64,000 nucleotides of DNA from Alkalihalobacillus sp. FSL W8-0930 (lineage in GTDB: Bacteria > Bacillota > Bacilli > Bacillales > Bacillaceae_D). The notes below the pieces were generated by a model. That model was not told the origin of the DNA. It ran no database searches and saw nothing but the letters and a program-made list of their open reading frames with translations. Below are positions 32,019 through 41,338 of the stretch, one piece after another. A program made the translations under genes and the position numbers. The stretch spans positions 1,364,001 through 1,428,000 of the forward strand of contig CP150183.1 in NCBI GenBank assembly GCA_037965595.1, given 5' to 3'. The stretch's first letter is position 1. The number at the start of each line of letters is the position of its first letter.

Positions 32019-33059
32019 ATGGAGTACATAAAGCAATTAAAACACATTCGAAATGGGCAGATTAGCCCTGTTTATTTTATATACGGAACACAGGCTTTTA
32101 TCATTGAGGAAATGATTCAAGAGATCCTCTCGAATGCGTTAAGTAAAGAAGACCAGGAAATGAACGTGCAACGATTTCGATTAGCAGACACCCCGTTACA
32201 ATTTATTATAGAAGAGGCGGAGACATTGCCGTTTTTTGCTTCGAAAAAGGTAGTCATCGTATACGATTTCTACTTGGCGACCAGTCAAAAAAATGATTCA
32301 GCTATTGAACATCAGGTTGAAACATTAGAGCCTTATTTAAAACAACCTCTTCCAGAGACCATCTTACTTTTTATTGCTCCTTATGAGAAATTAGATGAAC
32401 GTAAAAAAGTAACAAAGCAACTTAAAGCCAATGCGACGGTTGTTCAAGCGTCTGAGTTATCGGATCATGAAACGGTAAAATGGATTCAGGAGCAAGCAGA
32501 CGAACTGGGCATTGATGTCCCTGACCCTGTAAAAAGACGACTTATTGATTTAGCAGGAACAAATTTATTGCAGCTTCGTTCCGAACTAGTGAAGTGTCAG
32601 CTCTATTCAGGAGTTGGAGGGGAAGTGACGATGGAAGCTGTAGATCAACTAGTGGCTAAAACGCTTGAGCAGTCGATCTTTGATTTAATTGAATGGTCAA
32701 TGAAGGGTGATATCACAGCGGCAATCGGATTATATAAAGAGATGGTAAGGCGTAAAGAAGAGCCTTTAATGATTCTTGCCATGCTCGTTAGACAGCTTCG
32801 AATCTACCTGCATGTGAAAGAGTTAAAGCAGCGATCTTATTCCGAAAAACAAATGGCCGGCATGTTGAAATTACATCCGTACGTGGTTAAATTGGCTGCC
32901 AGGATGGTGGCGGGGTTTGAAGAGAAGAAATTAAAGTCGAGTATCATGGCGGCAGCTGATACAGATTACGCGATTAAAACCGGGAAACAGGATAAGGAAC
33001 TTGCTGTAGAGCTGTTTATTATCAAGCTTGGTTCTCTTTCAACTAAATCATTTGCATAA
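32019..33059 (+). CDS. holA: DNA polymerase III delta subunit HolA
   Basis: The 346-residue clamp-loader subunit opens the beta clamp. It follows the YqeN/HolA layout: ISPVYFIYGTQAFIIEEM in place of a working P-loop, TLPFFASKKVVIVYDF, the LSDHETVKWI linker and the C-terminal collar domain (LAMLVRQLRIYLHVKEL). GGAGGG lies upstream of ATG 32019. Position between comEC/yqzM and rpsT is as in B. subtilis. The convergent rpsT shares its terminator. Confidence 0.94.
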   Translation: MEYIKQLKHIRNGQISPVYFIYGTQAFIIEEMIQEILSNALSKEDQEMNVQRFRLADTPLQFIIEEAETLPFFASKKVVIVYDFYLATSQKNDSAIEHQVETLEPYLKQPLPETILLFIAPYEKLDERKKVTKQLKANATVVQASELSDHETVKWIQEQADELGIDVPDPVKRRLIDLAGTNLLQLRSELVKCQLYSGVGGEVTMEAVDQLVAKTLEQSIFDLIEWSMKGDITAAIGLYKEMVRRKEEPLMILAMLVRQLRIYLHVKELKQRSYSEKQMAGMLKLHPYVVKLAARMVAGFEEKKLKSSIMAAADTDYAIKTGKQDKELAVELFIIKLGSLSTKSFA

Positions 33060-33091
33060 CAAAAAAAACGACTCATACGAGTCGTTTTTTT
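33060..33091. terminator. Bidirectional terminator between holA and rpsT
   Basis: AAAAAACGACTC pairs with GAGTCGTTTTTT around a 4-nt loop, with A and T runs on both sides. Confidence 0.93.
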
Positions 33092-33096
33092 CTGTC

Positions 33097-33363
33097 TTAC
33101 GCTGAAAGTCCGTTAAGCTGTTTAGCTAGACGAGACTTAGTACGTGCAGCGTTGTTTTTATGGATAAGGCCTTTACTTGAAGCTTTATCAATCTTTTTAG
33201 TCGCTTCAGCGAAAGCTACTTGAGCTCCTTCTGTTTCTCCAGCTTCAACTTTCTTCTCGAAGTTTTTGATGGCAGTACGTAGAGCTGACTTATATGCAAC
33301 GTTTTGAGCACGACGCTTGTCATTTGTTTTCACACGTTTGATTGCGGATTTAATATTTGCCAT
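33097..33363 (-). CDS. rpsT: 30S ribosomal protein S20
   Basis: The 88-residue basic, all-helical protein starts [17 protein letters not shown] and ends with [12 protein letters not shown], matching S20 of the 16S rRNA-binding primary set. ATG 33363 follows CAGGAGGTG and is chosen over the upstream 33372. It runs opposite to holA and gpr, as in B. subtilis. Confidence 0.97.
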   Translation of the reverse strand: MANIKSAIKRVKTNDKRRAQNVAYKSALRTAIKNFEKKVEAGETEGAQVAFAEATKKIDKASSKGLIHKNNAARTKSRLAKQLNGLSA

Positions 33364-33466
33364 TTGTTTCACCTCCTGAGCAAACAGCCCATTCTCAATT
33401 TGTAACTAGTTTGTTCAAAGAAGATTGTCCTTTTACATACCGTTAATAGCAATTGAAATGCTGTTT

Positions 33467-33496
33467 AGAATCACATGTATAACAACAAGCATTTTA
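33467..33496 (+). promoter_or_regulatory. Candidate SigG-type promoter of gpr
   Basis: AGAATC (33467-33472), related to the forespore -35, is 17 bases from CATTTTA (33490-33496), which fits CANNNTA. The leader to gpr would be ~100 bases. SigG/SigF control of gpr is known in B. subtilis; this exact match is weak. Confidence 0.35.
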
Positions 33497-33600
33497 TCAA
33501 AATCGCTTAGTAAAAGCAATAGCTCGATTTGGAATAGTTGTGCATGAAAAAATAATATGAGAGGAACGATAAGAAAATCAATGGGATCAGGAGGATAACA

Positions 33601-34704
33601 ATGGACAAACATTTGGATATGGAACCATTTGAAATTCGTACAGATTTAGCAATTGAAGCGAATGAATTATATAAGGAAAAACAACAAACATCGAAGTCAT
33701 CATCTGGTGTAGAGGTTACCTCAAACGATATTGATGGCATCACCGTGACTAGAGTTACAATAGACGCGGAAGCCGCACCGAAGCTAGGGAAGAAGGCTGG
33801 TCATTACTTAACCTATGAGTCTCAAGGGATACGCGCAAAGGATACAGATCTTCAAGCTACTTTGGAAAAAGTATTTGCCACCTCGTTTAACGAATTCTTA
33901 AAAGAAACGGGAGTGGGAGATACAGATTCTTGTTTGGTGATCGGGCTTGGTAACTGGAATGTGACACCGGATGCACTTGGTCCAATTGCTGTGGAAGAAA
34001 TTCTTGTCACGCGGCACTTATTTGAACTGGCCCCTGAAGAGGTACAAGATGGGTTTCGTTCAGTGAGTGCATTAACTCCAGGGGTTATGGGGTTAACTGG
34101 AATTGAAACAAGTGACATTTTATTTGGCGTGATTGATAAAGTGAAACCGGACTTTTTGATTGTGATTGATGCACTGGCTTCAAGATCAATTGAACGAGTG
34201 AATACGACCATTCAAATTACAGATACCGGGATTCATCCAGGAAGTGGTGTGGGGAACAAAAGGAAAGAAATTAGTAAAGACACGCTAGGGATACCAGTCA
34301 TTGCGATTGGTATTCCAACGGTTGTCGATGCGGTAACGATTACAAGCGATACGATTGATTATGTGCTTAAACACTTTGGACGAGAAATGCGAACGGGCAA
34401 AGCACCTTCAAGATCATTAGTACCTGCGGGAATGAGCTTTGGAGAAAAACGAAAGCTGACAGAGGAGGACTTACCGGACGAGAAAAAGAGAGAAACCGTC
34501 CTCGGGATTGTCGGCAACCTGCCTGAGCATGAGAAACGCCAACTTATCTCAGAGGTTCTTTCGCCACTTGGTCATAATTTAATGGTGACCCCTAAGGAGA
34601 TTGATGTCTTTATCGAAGATATGGCTCATGTTTTGGCTGGCGGATTAAATGCAGCACTCCATCATCAAGTAGATCAAGGGAATATCGGTGCGTATACGCG
34701 CTAA
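33601..34704 (+). CDS. gpr: Germination protease GPR
   Basis: The 367-residue endopeptidase degrades small acid-soluble spore proteins in germination. The N-terminal ~15 residues ([16 protein letters not shown]) match the propeptide region removed during spore maturation, just before the conserved FEIRTDLA. The core has [16 protein letters not shown] and DALASRS, typical of family M63/A25. AGGAGG precedes ATG 33601. It is followed by a terminator and spoIIP, as in B. subtilis. Confidence 0.96.
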   Translation: MDKHLDMEPFEIRTDLAIEANELYKEKQQTSKSSSGVEVTSNDIDGITVTRVTIDAEAAPKLGKKAGHYLTYESQGIRAKDTDLQATLEKVFATSFNEFLKETGVGDTDSCLVIGLGNWNVTPDALGPIAVEEILVTRHLFELAPEEVQDGFRSVSALTPGVMGLTGIETSDILFGVIDKVKPDFLIVIDALASRSIERVNTTIQITDTGIHPGSGVGNKRKEISKDTLGIPVIAIGIPTVVDAVTITSDTIDYVLKHFGREMRTGKAPSRSLVPAGMSFGEKRKLTEEDLPDEKKRETVLGIVGNLPEHEKRQLISEVLSPLGHNLMVTPKEIDVFIEDMAHVLAGGLNAALHHQVDQGNIGAYTR

Positions 34705-34710
34705 TGGTAA

Positions 34711-34748
34711 AACTGTTCTTTGTCATCCGACAAGGAGCAGTTTTTTTT
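34711..34748 (+). terminator. Rho-independent terminator after gpr
   Basis: AACTGTTCTTTGTC pairs with GACAAGGAGCAGTT using two wobble pairs, with a 4-nt loop and eight T. Confidence 0.9.
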
Positions 34749-34813
34749 GGTCTAGATGCCCTTTTGTTTGAATAGGATGGCTGTAGGATGGTATTGGATG
34801 TGGGAGTGATCAA

Positions 34814-35992
34814 ATGAAACGAGCGGGGTATCGAGGCATAACGATTAAAGTCAATCGGACAAGCATCAAGCAACTCATTATTTCGTGTGTACTTGGTGTC
34901 ATTAGTTTGTTTATCCTAATTAGTCTGTTAACTTCAATTGGACAAGCGCGTGGCGTCACTTCAGATAACATACATGAATGGTCTGTAGGTTTAGTGGGCG
35001 AACAGTTATTACAAGTGATGGGGATGGAGAATAGTCACTTTACGGACATGCTGCCTGAAGGTGAGAAGCATATGCAGCTTGCTCCTTTAGCTTTTCATAT
35101 TATGACCAGTTTAAATCCAGAGGACCCGCGAAGTTATTTAGGGAGAGAACTTCCTGGATTCACATTCTTTGATTCGCAAATTTATATTGCAGGTGAAGGG
35201 ACGGATTATACAACGTTGTCTCATGAATCAAGTCCACCTATTGATGTACAGCTAGCTGAGCGGGATGCGAAAGAGGAGAGTTTGGAGAAAGTCATCCAGC
35301 TTGAGAAAGAAGCAGAGGATGCAAAGCGAAAGCAAGCTGAATCCGAGCAAAACACTGGAGATAAAAATGTTGTTTACTTAATTAACACACATGATACAGA
35401 GTCATTTCTTCCGGAATTAACATCGAAAGAGGCATTTAATAAAAAAGTGAATATTACACAAACAAGTGAAAAATTAAAACAGGAGCTTGAGAAACGTGGA
35501 ATTGGCACGGTGAAGGAAGATCGAAGTGTGCAAGAAAGCCTTCATGAAAAAGGATGGAGCTATAATCGCTCGTATGATGCATCGAGACTTTTCATTGAAG
35601 AAGCGGTTAATGGTCCAGAGGACTTTGAATTGTTTTTTGATTTACATCGAGATTCATACGGCAGAGATCGAACAACAGCGACAATTAATGGTGTTGATTA
35701 TGCAAGAGTATTCTTTGTAGTCGGTGGGAACAACCCAGGTTCAGACGTGAATGCAAAGATGGCTAAGGAGCTTAATGCACTGCTTGAAAAGAAATATCCT
35801 GGTTTAACTCGTGGGGTATTAAATAAAGAAGGTGCAAAAACAAATGGTGTGTTTAATCAGGATTTATCGCCTCAGATGATGTTAGTTGAGGTGGGAGGAG
35901 TCGAAAATACACTCGAGGAAACGTACCGTTCCGCTGAAGCGCTAGCAGATGTCATATCTGAATACTATTGGAATCAACAAGAGGAGGAGTAG
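34814..35992 (+). CDS. spoIIP: Stage II sporulation protein P
   Basis: The 392-residue protein is the amidase and endopeptidase of the SpoIIDMP engulfment machine. An N-terminal membrane anchor (LIISCVLGVISLFILISLL) is followed by a linker with a coiled-coil-like Glu/Lys stretch near residues 145-185. The catalytic amidase domain follows, with NTHDTESF and FDLHRDS (zinc His residues) and MLVEVGGVENT (catalytic Glu region). GGGAGTGA precedes the ATG. It is transcribed with yqxA three bases after its stop. Confidence 0.95.
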   Translation: MKRAGYRGITIKVNRTSIKQLIISCVLGVISLFILISLLTSIGQARGVTSDNIHEWSVGLVGEQLLQVMGMENSHFTDMLPEGEKHMQLAPLAFHIMTSLNPEDPRSYLGRELPGFTFFDSQIYIAGEGTDYTTLSHESSPPIDVQLAERDAKEESLEKVIQLEKEAEDAKRKQAESEQNTGDKNVVYLINTHDTESFLPELTSKEAFNKKVNITQTSEKLKQELEKRGIGTVKEDRSVQESLHEKGWSYNRSYDASRLFIEEAVNGPEDFELFFDLHRDSYGRDRTTATINGVDYARVFFVVGGNNPGSDVNAKMAKELNALLEKKYPGLTRGVLNKEGAKTNGVFNQDLSPQMMLVEVGGVENTLEETYRSAEALADVISEYYWNQQEEE

Positions 35993-35994
35993 CC

Positions 35995-36345
35995 ATGATT
36001 CGAAGACTGTTTATTTATGGAGGAATTATTGGGATTGCCTTGTTACTTGGTGCGATGGGAGGCATCCAATATCTAAATGAACAGCTTGGACTTTCTTCTC
36101 CAACGCCTCTTGAGGTACAAGAAGTGAAGGAAGGGAAAACAAAGCCAGTAGAAAAACCAGTAGCTTCTGTTGATCTAGTGCACAAAGCAGAAGCGAAAAA
36201 CACTGAGGCTCCCCAAAATTTCTTCTCGGAATCAGCCATGGCTGGTGCGAATAGTATCGAGAACTTAACGAGAAAAGGATTATCGAGTTTAGTAGGGGCA
36301 ATTGAAGGATTAAATGGTCGGTCACATGAAAGTGAGCCTGAGTGA
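35995..36345 (+). CDS. yqxA: YqxA family protein (DUF3679)
   Basis: The 116-residue protein has an N-terminal membrane helix (FIYGGIIGIALLLGAMGGI) and a hydrophilic outside tail. It sits between spoIIP and lepA exactly like B. subtilis yqxA, a DUF3679 protein of unknown function thought to be sporulation-linked. Start ATG 35995, with the GAGGAGGAG at the spoIIP end as its ribosome site. Confidence 0.87.
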   Translation: MIRRLFIYGGIIGIALLLGAMGGIQYLNEQLGLSSPTPLEVQEVKEGKTKPVEKPVASVDLVHKAEAKNTEAPQNFFSESAMAGANSIENLTRKGLSSLVGAIEGLNGRSHESEPE

Positions 36346-36380
36346 CAAACCGTCCGGTGAAAAACATTTTAGACTCTGTA

Positions 36381-36409
36381 TTGAACGTCTACCTACAGCT
36401 TGCTATAAT
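36381..36409 (+). promoter_or_regulatory. SigA promoter of lepA
   Basis: TTGAAC (36381-36386), 17-base spacer and TATAAT (36404-36409) preceded by TGC, an extended -10. It is 45 bases before the lepA ATG. Confidence 0.75.
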
Positions 36410-36453
36410 AGAGGATAGTGTATTTGTACGTAAGCTGTAGGAGTGATTGTAGA

Positions 36454-38274
36454 ATGAATAATGAAGAACGTATTGAAAGGCGAGATCGGATTCGTAACTT
36501 CTCGATTATCGCCCATATTGACCATGGAAAGTCTACGCTTGCCGACCGGATTCTTGAATTGACTGGAGCGCTAACACATCGTGAAATGAAGGAACAAACG
36601 CTTGATGCGATGGACTTAGAGCGTGAGCGAGGTATTACCATCAAGCTGAATGCGGTTCAATTAACATATAAAGCGAAGGATGGCGTAGAGTACATTTTTC
36701 ACTTAATTGATACACCGGGACACGTCGACTTTACATACGAAGTTTCTCGTAGTCTTGCTGCCTGTGAGGGTGCTCTCTTAATTGTAGATGCTGCGCAAGG
36801 GATTGAAGCACAAACGCTTGCCAATGTGTATCTTGCCCTTGATAACGACCTTGAGATCCTGCCCGTTATTAATAAGATCGATTTACCGAGTGCGGAGCCA
36901 GACCGTGTGAAGCAGGAAGTTGAAGACGTGATTGGCCTTGATACGTCTGAGGCTGTCCATGCATCTGCGAAAAATGGAATAGGAATTGAGGAAATACTTG
37001 AGCAGGTTGTTGAAAAAGTGCCAGCGCCTACTGGAGATCCAAGTGCTCCATTTAAAGCATTAATCTTTGATTCCTTGTATGATGCGTACCGTGGAGTGAT
37101 TGCTTACATTCGTGTGGTTGAAGGAACAATCAAACCAGGTGACCGGATTCGTATGATGGCAACTGGGAAAGAGTTCGAAGTAAGTGAAATCGGTGTATTC
37201 ACTCCTAAAGCAACTAAAAAGGATGAATTAACGGTTGGTGATGTAGGATTCCTTACAGCCGCCATAAAAAATGTAGGGGATACACGAGTAGGGGATACCA
37301 TTACAAGTGCTGACAACCCGACAGATGAACCACTTCCAGGATATCGTCGAATGAATCCAATGGTATACTGCGGATTGTATCCGGTTGATACGGGGGAATA
37401 TAATGATTTACGTGAAGCGTTAGAGCGTCTTGAGTTAAATGATGCCTCGCTTCAATATGAGCCGGAGACTTCTCAAGCATTAGGATTTGGATTCCGTTGT
37501 GGATTCCTAGGTCTATTGCACATGGAGATCATTCAAGAGCGTATTGAACGTGAATTTGGGATTACTCTTATTACGACAGCTCCAAGTGTTATCTATACGG
37601 TTTCACTGACAAATGGTGATTCTGTACGAATTGATAACCCTTCAAACATGCCAGATGCTCAAAAAATTGAGCAAGTAGAAGAGCCATATGTACGTGCAAG
37701 TGTGATGGTTCCAAATGATTACGTAGGATCGGTAATGGAGCTTTGCCAAAAGAAACGTGGTATTTTCATTGATATGCAATATTTAGATGCAAACCGCGTT
37801 CAAATTGTGTACGAGATTCCATTGTCTGAAATTGTGTATGATTTCTTTGATCAATTAAAATCAAACACGAAGGGCTATGCGTCATTTGATTACGAGCTAA
37901 TTGGATACAAAGCTTCAAAGCTTGTAAAAATGGATATTCTTCTTAACGGAGAAACAGTTGATGCATTATCGATTATTGTACACCGTGATTCTGCTTATGA
38001 GCGCGGGAAGATTATTGTTGAGAAGCTGAAGGAACTAATTCCGAGGCAGCAATTTGAAGTCCCTATCCAAGCAAGTATCGGTCAAAAAATTATTGCACGC
38101 TCAACGATCAAAGCAATGCGTAAAAACGTACTTGCAAAATGTTATGGTGGAGATATTTCACGTAAACGTAAGCTACTAGAGAAACAAAAAGAAGGTAAGA
38201 AACGAATGAAGTCTGTCGGTAACGTCGAGGTGCCTCAAGAGGCATTTATGGCTGTACTGCGGATGGATGAATAA
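36454..38274 (+). CDS. lepA: Translation elongation factor 4 (LepA)
   Basis: The 606-residue GTPase acts on the ribosome, back-translocating or aiding 30S biogenesis. Motifs in order: AHIDHGKST (G1, ~residue 18), [14 protein letters not shown] (G3), NKIDLP (G4), SAKNG (G5), then the EF-G-like domains and the LepA-only C-terminal part with [12 protein letters not shown] and [11 protein letters not shown] 36454 has AGGAG upstream; the frame is open to 36418 across the promoter spacing and is not used. Confidence 0.98.
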   Translation: MNNEERIERRDRIRNFSIIAHIDHGKSTLADRILELTGALTHREMKEQTLDAMDLERERGITIKLNAVQLTYKAKDGVEYIFHLIDTPGHVDFTYEVSRSLAACEGALLIVDAAQGIEAQTLANVYLALDNDLEILPVINKIDLPSAEPDRVKQEVEDVIGLDTSEAVHASAKNGIGIEEILEQVVEKVPAPTGDPSAPFKALIFDSLYDAYRGVIAYIRVVEGTIKPGDRIRMMATGKEFEVSEIGVFTPKATKKDELTVGDVGFLTAAIKNVGDTRVGDTITSADNPTDEPLPGYRRMNPMVYCGLYPVDTGEYNDLREALERLELNDASLQYEPETSQALGFGFRCGFLGLLHMEIIQERIEREFGITLITTAPSVIYTVSLTNGDSVRIDNPSNMPDAQKIEQVEEPYVRASVMVPNDYVGSVMELCQKKRGIFIDMQYLDANRVQIVYEIPLSEIVYDFFDQLKSNTKGYASFDYELIGYKASKLVKMDILLNGETVDALSIIVHRDSAYERGKIIVEKLKELIPRQQFEVPIQASIGQKIIARSTIKAMRKNVLAKCYGGDISRKRKLLEKQKEGKKRMKSVGNVEVPQEAFMAVLRMDE

Positions 38275-38282
38275 ATGAGTAG

Positions 38283-38305
38283 AGGCTGGCTTTTGCCGGC
38301 TTTTT
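38283..38305 (+). terminator. Terminator between lepA and hemW
   Basis: GCTGGC and GCCGGC pair over 6 bp (one wobble) around a 4-nt loop and are followed by five T. Some readthrough to hemW is likely. Confidence 0.7.
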
Positions 38306-38333
38306 ACCATGTTTAAAGGGGTGTTACGAAGTT

Positions 38334-39494
38334 ATGAGTCAACAAGCCATCTATGTCCACATTCCTTTTTGCGAGCATATTTGTCATTACTGTGATTTTA
38401 ATAAAGTGTTTTTAAAGAATCAGCCTGTTCAAACGTACCTGGAGGCTCTTTTAGATGAAATGAAAAAGGCTCAACGGGAACATCAGGTAGACACTATACG
38501 AACCATTTACATCGGTGGAGGCACACCAACCGCGCTGACTGCCAAACAGCTCTCGTTCCTTGTCAAAGGGATGAAAGAGATTTTTCCTCTTGAGAATGTA
38601 GAAGAGTGGACGGTGGAAGTGAATCCAGATAGTGCGGAAAAGGAAAAGCTTCAAGCGTTGTTTAATGAAGGTGTGAACCGGTTAAGTATAGGTGTTCAAA
38701 CGTTTGATCCACACTTACTCGAAGCGATTGGACGAACGCACCGAGCTGACAGTGTGTACGAAGCGGTCAAGACAGCAAGAGAGGTTGGATTTGAAAACCT
38801 ATCGATTGACCTGATGTTTGGATTGCCACATCAAACCCCTGAATCATTTAGAGAAACACTGGAGCAAGCGACCACTTTAGATGTTGAACATATCTCAGCT
38901 TACTCTTTAAAGATTGAAGAAAAAACCGTGTTCTTTAATCGTCAGCGTAAAGGCTCATTGCACTTGCCGCCAGAGGAGCATGAGGTCGAAATGTATCACG
39001 ACCTTCGTGCGATAACACATGCGGCGGGTTACACTCATTATGAAATTAGTAACTTCTCAAAACCAGGGCACGAAAGTAAGCACAATCTTGTTTATTGGGA
39101 CAATTCGTCTTATTTTGGTTTTGGAGCAGGTGCGTCTGGTTATATAGAGGGTGTGAGATATCAAAACATTGGTCCTGTGAACCAATACATTGATGCAGTG
39201 GAAGCAGACAAGCTACCCAGGTTGAATACTCATGTGGTAACAAAGGTAGAGCAACTCGAGGAAGCAATGTTTTTAGGGTTACGCAAAAGAGATGGAGTAC
39301 ATCCTGATACTTTCTATGCTCAATATGGATTGCGATTTGAAGAAGTATATGAGAAGCAAATTTCAGAGAATCTTCAAAAAGGCCTTCTGGAATACAAAGA
39401 AGGAGCGCTCCGACTTACGGATGAAGGACTCCTTTTAGGCAACGAAGTTTTCGAGTCGTTTTTAGCTGTTTTGGATGAGGAAAACCTCGTTTGA
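38334..39494 (+). CDS. hemW: Radical SAM heme chaperone HemW
   Basis: The 386-residue protein starts IYVHIPFCEHICHYCDF, with the CxxxCxxC cluster motif and an extra Cys typical of HemW. GGGTP, SIGVQT and SAYSLKIEE follow in HemN-like order. HemW lacks the coproporphyrinogen oxidase activity and transfers heme. The CxxxCxxC, FGLPHQT and C-terminal HemW domain are complete. It lies between lepA and hrcA as in B. subtilis (old name hemN). Confidence 0.94.
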   Translation: MSQQAIYVHIPFCEHICHYCDFNKVFLKNQPVQTYLEALLDEMKKAQREHQVDTIRTIYIGGGTPTALTAKQLSFLVKGMKEIFPLENVEEWTVEVNPDSAEKEKLQALFNEGVNRLSIGVQTFDPHLLEAIGRTHRADSVYEAVKTAREVGFENLSIDLMFGLPHQTPESFRETLEQATTLDVEHISAYSLKIEEKTVFFNRQRKGSLHLPPEEHEVEMYHDLRAITHAAGYTHYEISNFSKPGHESKHNLVYWDNSSYFGFGAGASGYIEGVRYQNIGPVNQYIDAVEADKLPRLNTHVVTKVEQLEEAMFLGLRKRDGVHPDTFYAQYGLRFEEVYEKQISENLQKGLLEYKEGALRLTDEGLLLGNEVFESFLAVLDEENLV

Positions 39495-39508
39495 AATTCA
39501 GGTTTTTT
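39478..39508 (+). terminator. Terminator after hemW overlapping its stop codon
   Basis: AAAACCT and AGGTTTT form the stem; the T run extends to TTTTTT. The hemW stop codon lies in the loop. Confidence 0.75.
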
Positions 39509-39523
39509 CTCGAAGCATTCATA

Positions 39524-39552
39524 TTGACAAACTCTGACCTATTTGATAACTT
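39524..39552 (+). promoter_or_regulatory. SigA promoter of the hrcA operon
   Basis: TTGACA (39524-39529) is followed at 17 bases by TAACTT. The CIRCE element lies just downstream, as in known dnaK operons. Confidence 0.6.
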
Positions 39553-39562
39553 ATCAATAGAA

Positions 39563-39589
39563 TTAGCACTCGTAATTAGAGAGTGCTAA
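39563..39589 (+). promoter_or_regulatory. CIRCE operator of HrcA
   Basis: TTAGCACTC and GAGTGCTAA are perfect inverted repeats with the exact 9-base spacer of the CIRCE element. HrcA bound here represses hrcA-grpE-dnaK-dnaJ; with GroEL titrated by heat the operon is released. Confidence 0.98.
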
Positions 39590-39604
39590 CAGGGGTGATT
39601 CGGG

Positions 39605-40630
39605 ATGCTGACAGAAAGACAATTGTCCATTTTGAGTGCGATAGTTGATGAATATATTCGTTCTGCGGAGCCAGTTGGTTCTCGTAGCATCTCAAAGCGT
39701 CAAGATATTTCGTTTAGTCCTGCTACGATTAGGAATGATATGTCTGATTTAGAAGAGCTTGGTTTTCTTGAAAAGCCACATAGCTCAGCTGGGCGAATTC
39801 CTTCACAAAAGGGCTACCGCTTCTATGTTGATCACTTGTTAATGCCTCACCGGCTAACAGTGAAAGAAAAAGAAAGTATTCATACAGTCTTTTCATCTCA
39901 GGCTCAAGAGCTTGAAGAGATGTTTAGACAGTCTGCGCGTATTCTTTCAGAAATGACAAGTTATATTTCAATTGTGCTTGGTCCAGAAATGGAAGATGCA
40001 AGATTACGTAATGTGCAAATTGTGCCTTTGTCTTCTGAAAAGGCGATCTTAATTCTCGTTAGCACTACTGGTCATGTTGAGAACCAAATGCTTCATCTTT
40101 CTGAAAGAATTGATCCATCAGATTTGGAACGCTTGGTTAATATCATGAATCAACGACTTATGGGAATTCCACTTTACAAACTTCAGTCTGCTATTCAAAC
40201 TGAAATGGCACAAGTCATGCGTGAACACGTAAAGGCTTATGACTCATTGCTTGAAAGTTTGCAGCTTTCCCTTTCGATGGAACGCCCACATAAGGTGTTT
40301 TATAGCGGGAAAACAAACATTTTGAACCAGCCTGAGTTTAGGGATGTAGATAAAGTTCGTTTGCTCTTTAATTTCTTAGAAGAAGATCAGAGCATGCATC
40401 AGCTCCTTCGAACACAGAATACTGGGCTACAAGTGAAAATTGGCCATGAAAATCAGCTTGAAGCATTTGATGATTGCAGTATGATTACGGCTGATTATTC
40501 AATTGGCAACCAACATGTTGGTACAATTGGGATTATTGGTCCCACTCGGATGGAATATCATCGGGCCATCAAGGTTGTTGATTACCTTTCAAAAGATTTA
40601 ACAAGGTTATTGACAAAGCTGTATCAATAA
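39605..40630 (+). CDS. hrcA: Heat-inducible transcription repressor HrcA
   Basis: The 341-residue repressor begins with a winged helix (LTERQLSILSAIVDEYIRSAEPVGS, ATIRNDMSDLEELG, HSSAGRIPS), followed by the GAF-like dimerisation domain and C-terminal VGTIGIIGPTRMEY. It binds the CIRCE box upstream of its own start. GGGGTGA precedes the ATG. Confidence 0.97.
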   Translation: MLTERQLSILSAIVDEYIRSAEPVGSRSISKRQDISFSPATIRNDMSDLEELGFLEKPHSSAGRIPSQKGYRFYVDHLLMPHRLTVKEKESIHTVFSSQAQELEEMFRQSARILSEMTSYISIVLGPEMEDARLRNVQIVPLSSEKAILILVSTTGHVENQMLHLSERIDPSDLERLVNIMNQRLMGIPLYKLQSAIQTEMAQVMREHVKAYDSLLESLQLSLSMERPHKVFYSGKTNILNQPEFRDVDKVRLLFNFLEEDQSMHQLLRTQNTGLQVKIGHENQLEAFDDCSMITADYSIGNQHVGTIGIIGPTRMEYHRAIKVVDYLSKDLTRLLTKLYQ

Positions 40631-40648
40631 CACACGAATTGGTAATAG

Positions 40649-40680
40649 TGACTAGAGCGTACCTTTATTCGTTCTAGTCA
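40649..40680 (+). other. Intercistronic hairpin between hrcA and grpE, likely mRNA processing site
   Basis: TGACTAGAGCG and CGTTCTAGTCA pair over 11 bp (one wobble) with a 10-nt loop and no T run. In B. subtilis the dnaK operon mRNA is known to be cut between hrcA and grpE, leaving a stable grpE-dnaK part. Confidence 0.6.
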
Positions 40681-40718
40681 TCAATACATAGTTAATGGGT
40701 TATGGAGGTGAATGTTAC

Positions 40719-41300
40719 GTGAGTAATGAAAACAAACAACAACATGAGCAAGAACAAGAAGAAGCTGAACAAAAAGAGCAAGATCAAGAGCAAGAAATGG
40801 CTGATGTGATGGAAGGGCAAGTCATTGAAGAGCAGGATGAAGCAGACGAAGAATCTGCGGAAGCAGCTCATCAAGCAAAAATTGCTGATCTAAACAACCG
40901 TTTATTGCGAGTACAAGCTGATTATGATAACTTCCGTAGACGTTCTCGTGAGGAGAAGGAAGCGGCTGCTAAATATAGAGCGCAGGGCTTTATTGAAGAA
41001 TTGCTTCCTGCTTTAGATAATTTCGAGCGCGCCCTTTCTGTTAAGCCAGAGGGTGAGGAAGCAAAATCACTAGCTCAAGGGTTAAATATGGTTTACAACC
41101 AGCTTCAAGAAGCGCTTAAAAAAGAAGGCGTAACGGCTATCGAAACAGTTGGTCAACCGTTTGATCCTCATCTACATCAAGCAGTCATGCAAGTAGAAGA
41201 GGAAGGGTTTGAATCAAATCAAGTCGTTGAAGAGCTTCAAAAAGGCTATAAGCTAAAGGATCGTGTATTACGTCCTTCAATGGTAAAAGTAAACGCCTAA
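40719..41300 (+). CDS. grpE: Nucleotide exchange factor GrpE
   Basis: The 193-residue dimeric co-chaperone releases ADP from DnaK. An acidic, Gln/Glu-rich N-terminal tail (~65 residues) precedes the coiled coil ([19 protein letters not shown]) and the beta-wing domain with [13 protein letters not shown] and VLRPSMVKV. The start is GTG 40719 with GGAGGTGA seven bases upstream; the frame is open to 40695. Confidence 0.97.
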   Translation: MSNENKQQHEQEQEEAEQKEQDQEQEMADVMEGQVIEEQDEADEESAEAAHQAKIADLNNRLLRVQADYDNFRRRSREEKEAAAKYRAQGFIEELLPALDNFERALSVKPEGEEAKSLAQGLNMVYNQLQEALKKEGVTAIETVGQPFDPHLHQAVMQVEEEGFESNQVVEELQKGYKLKDRVLRPSMVKVNA

Positions 41301-41338
41301 CACCAAAAAAAATGAACAAATCAGGAGGAAGATCCGAT

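Noticed and set aside
33852-34211. 119-codon minus-strand ORF inside gpr
   Set aside because: Fully antisense to gpr, composition typical of a shadow frame, no start signal.
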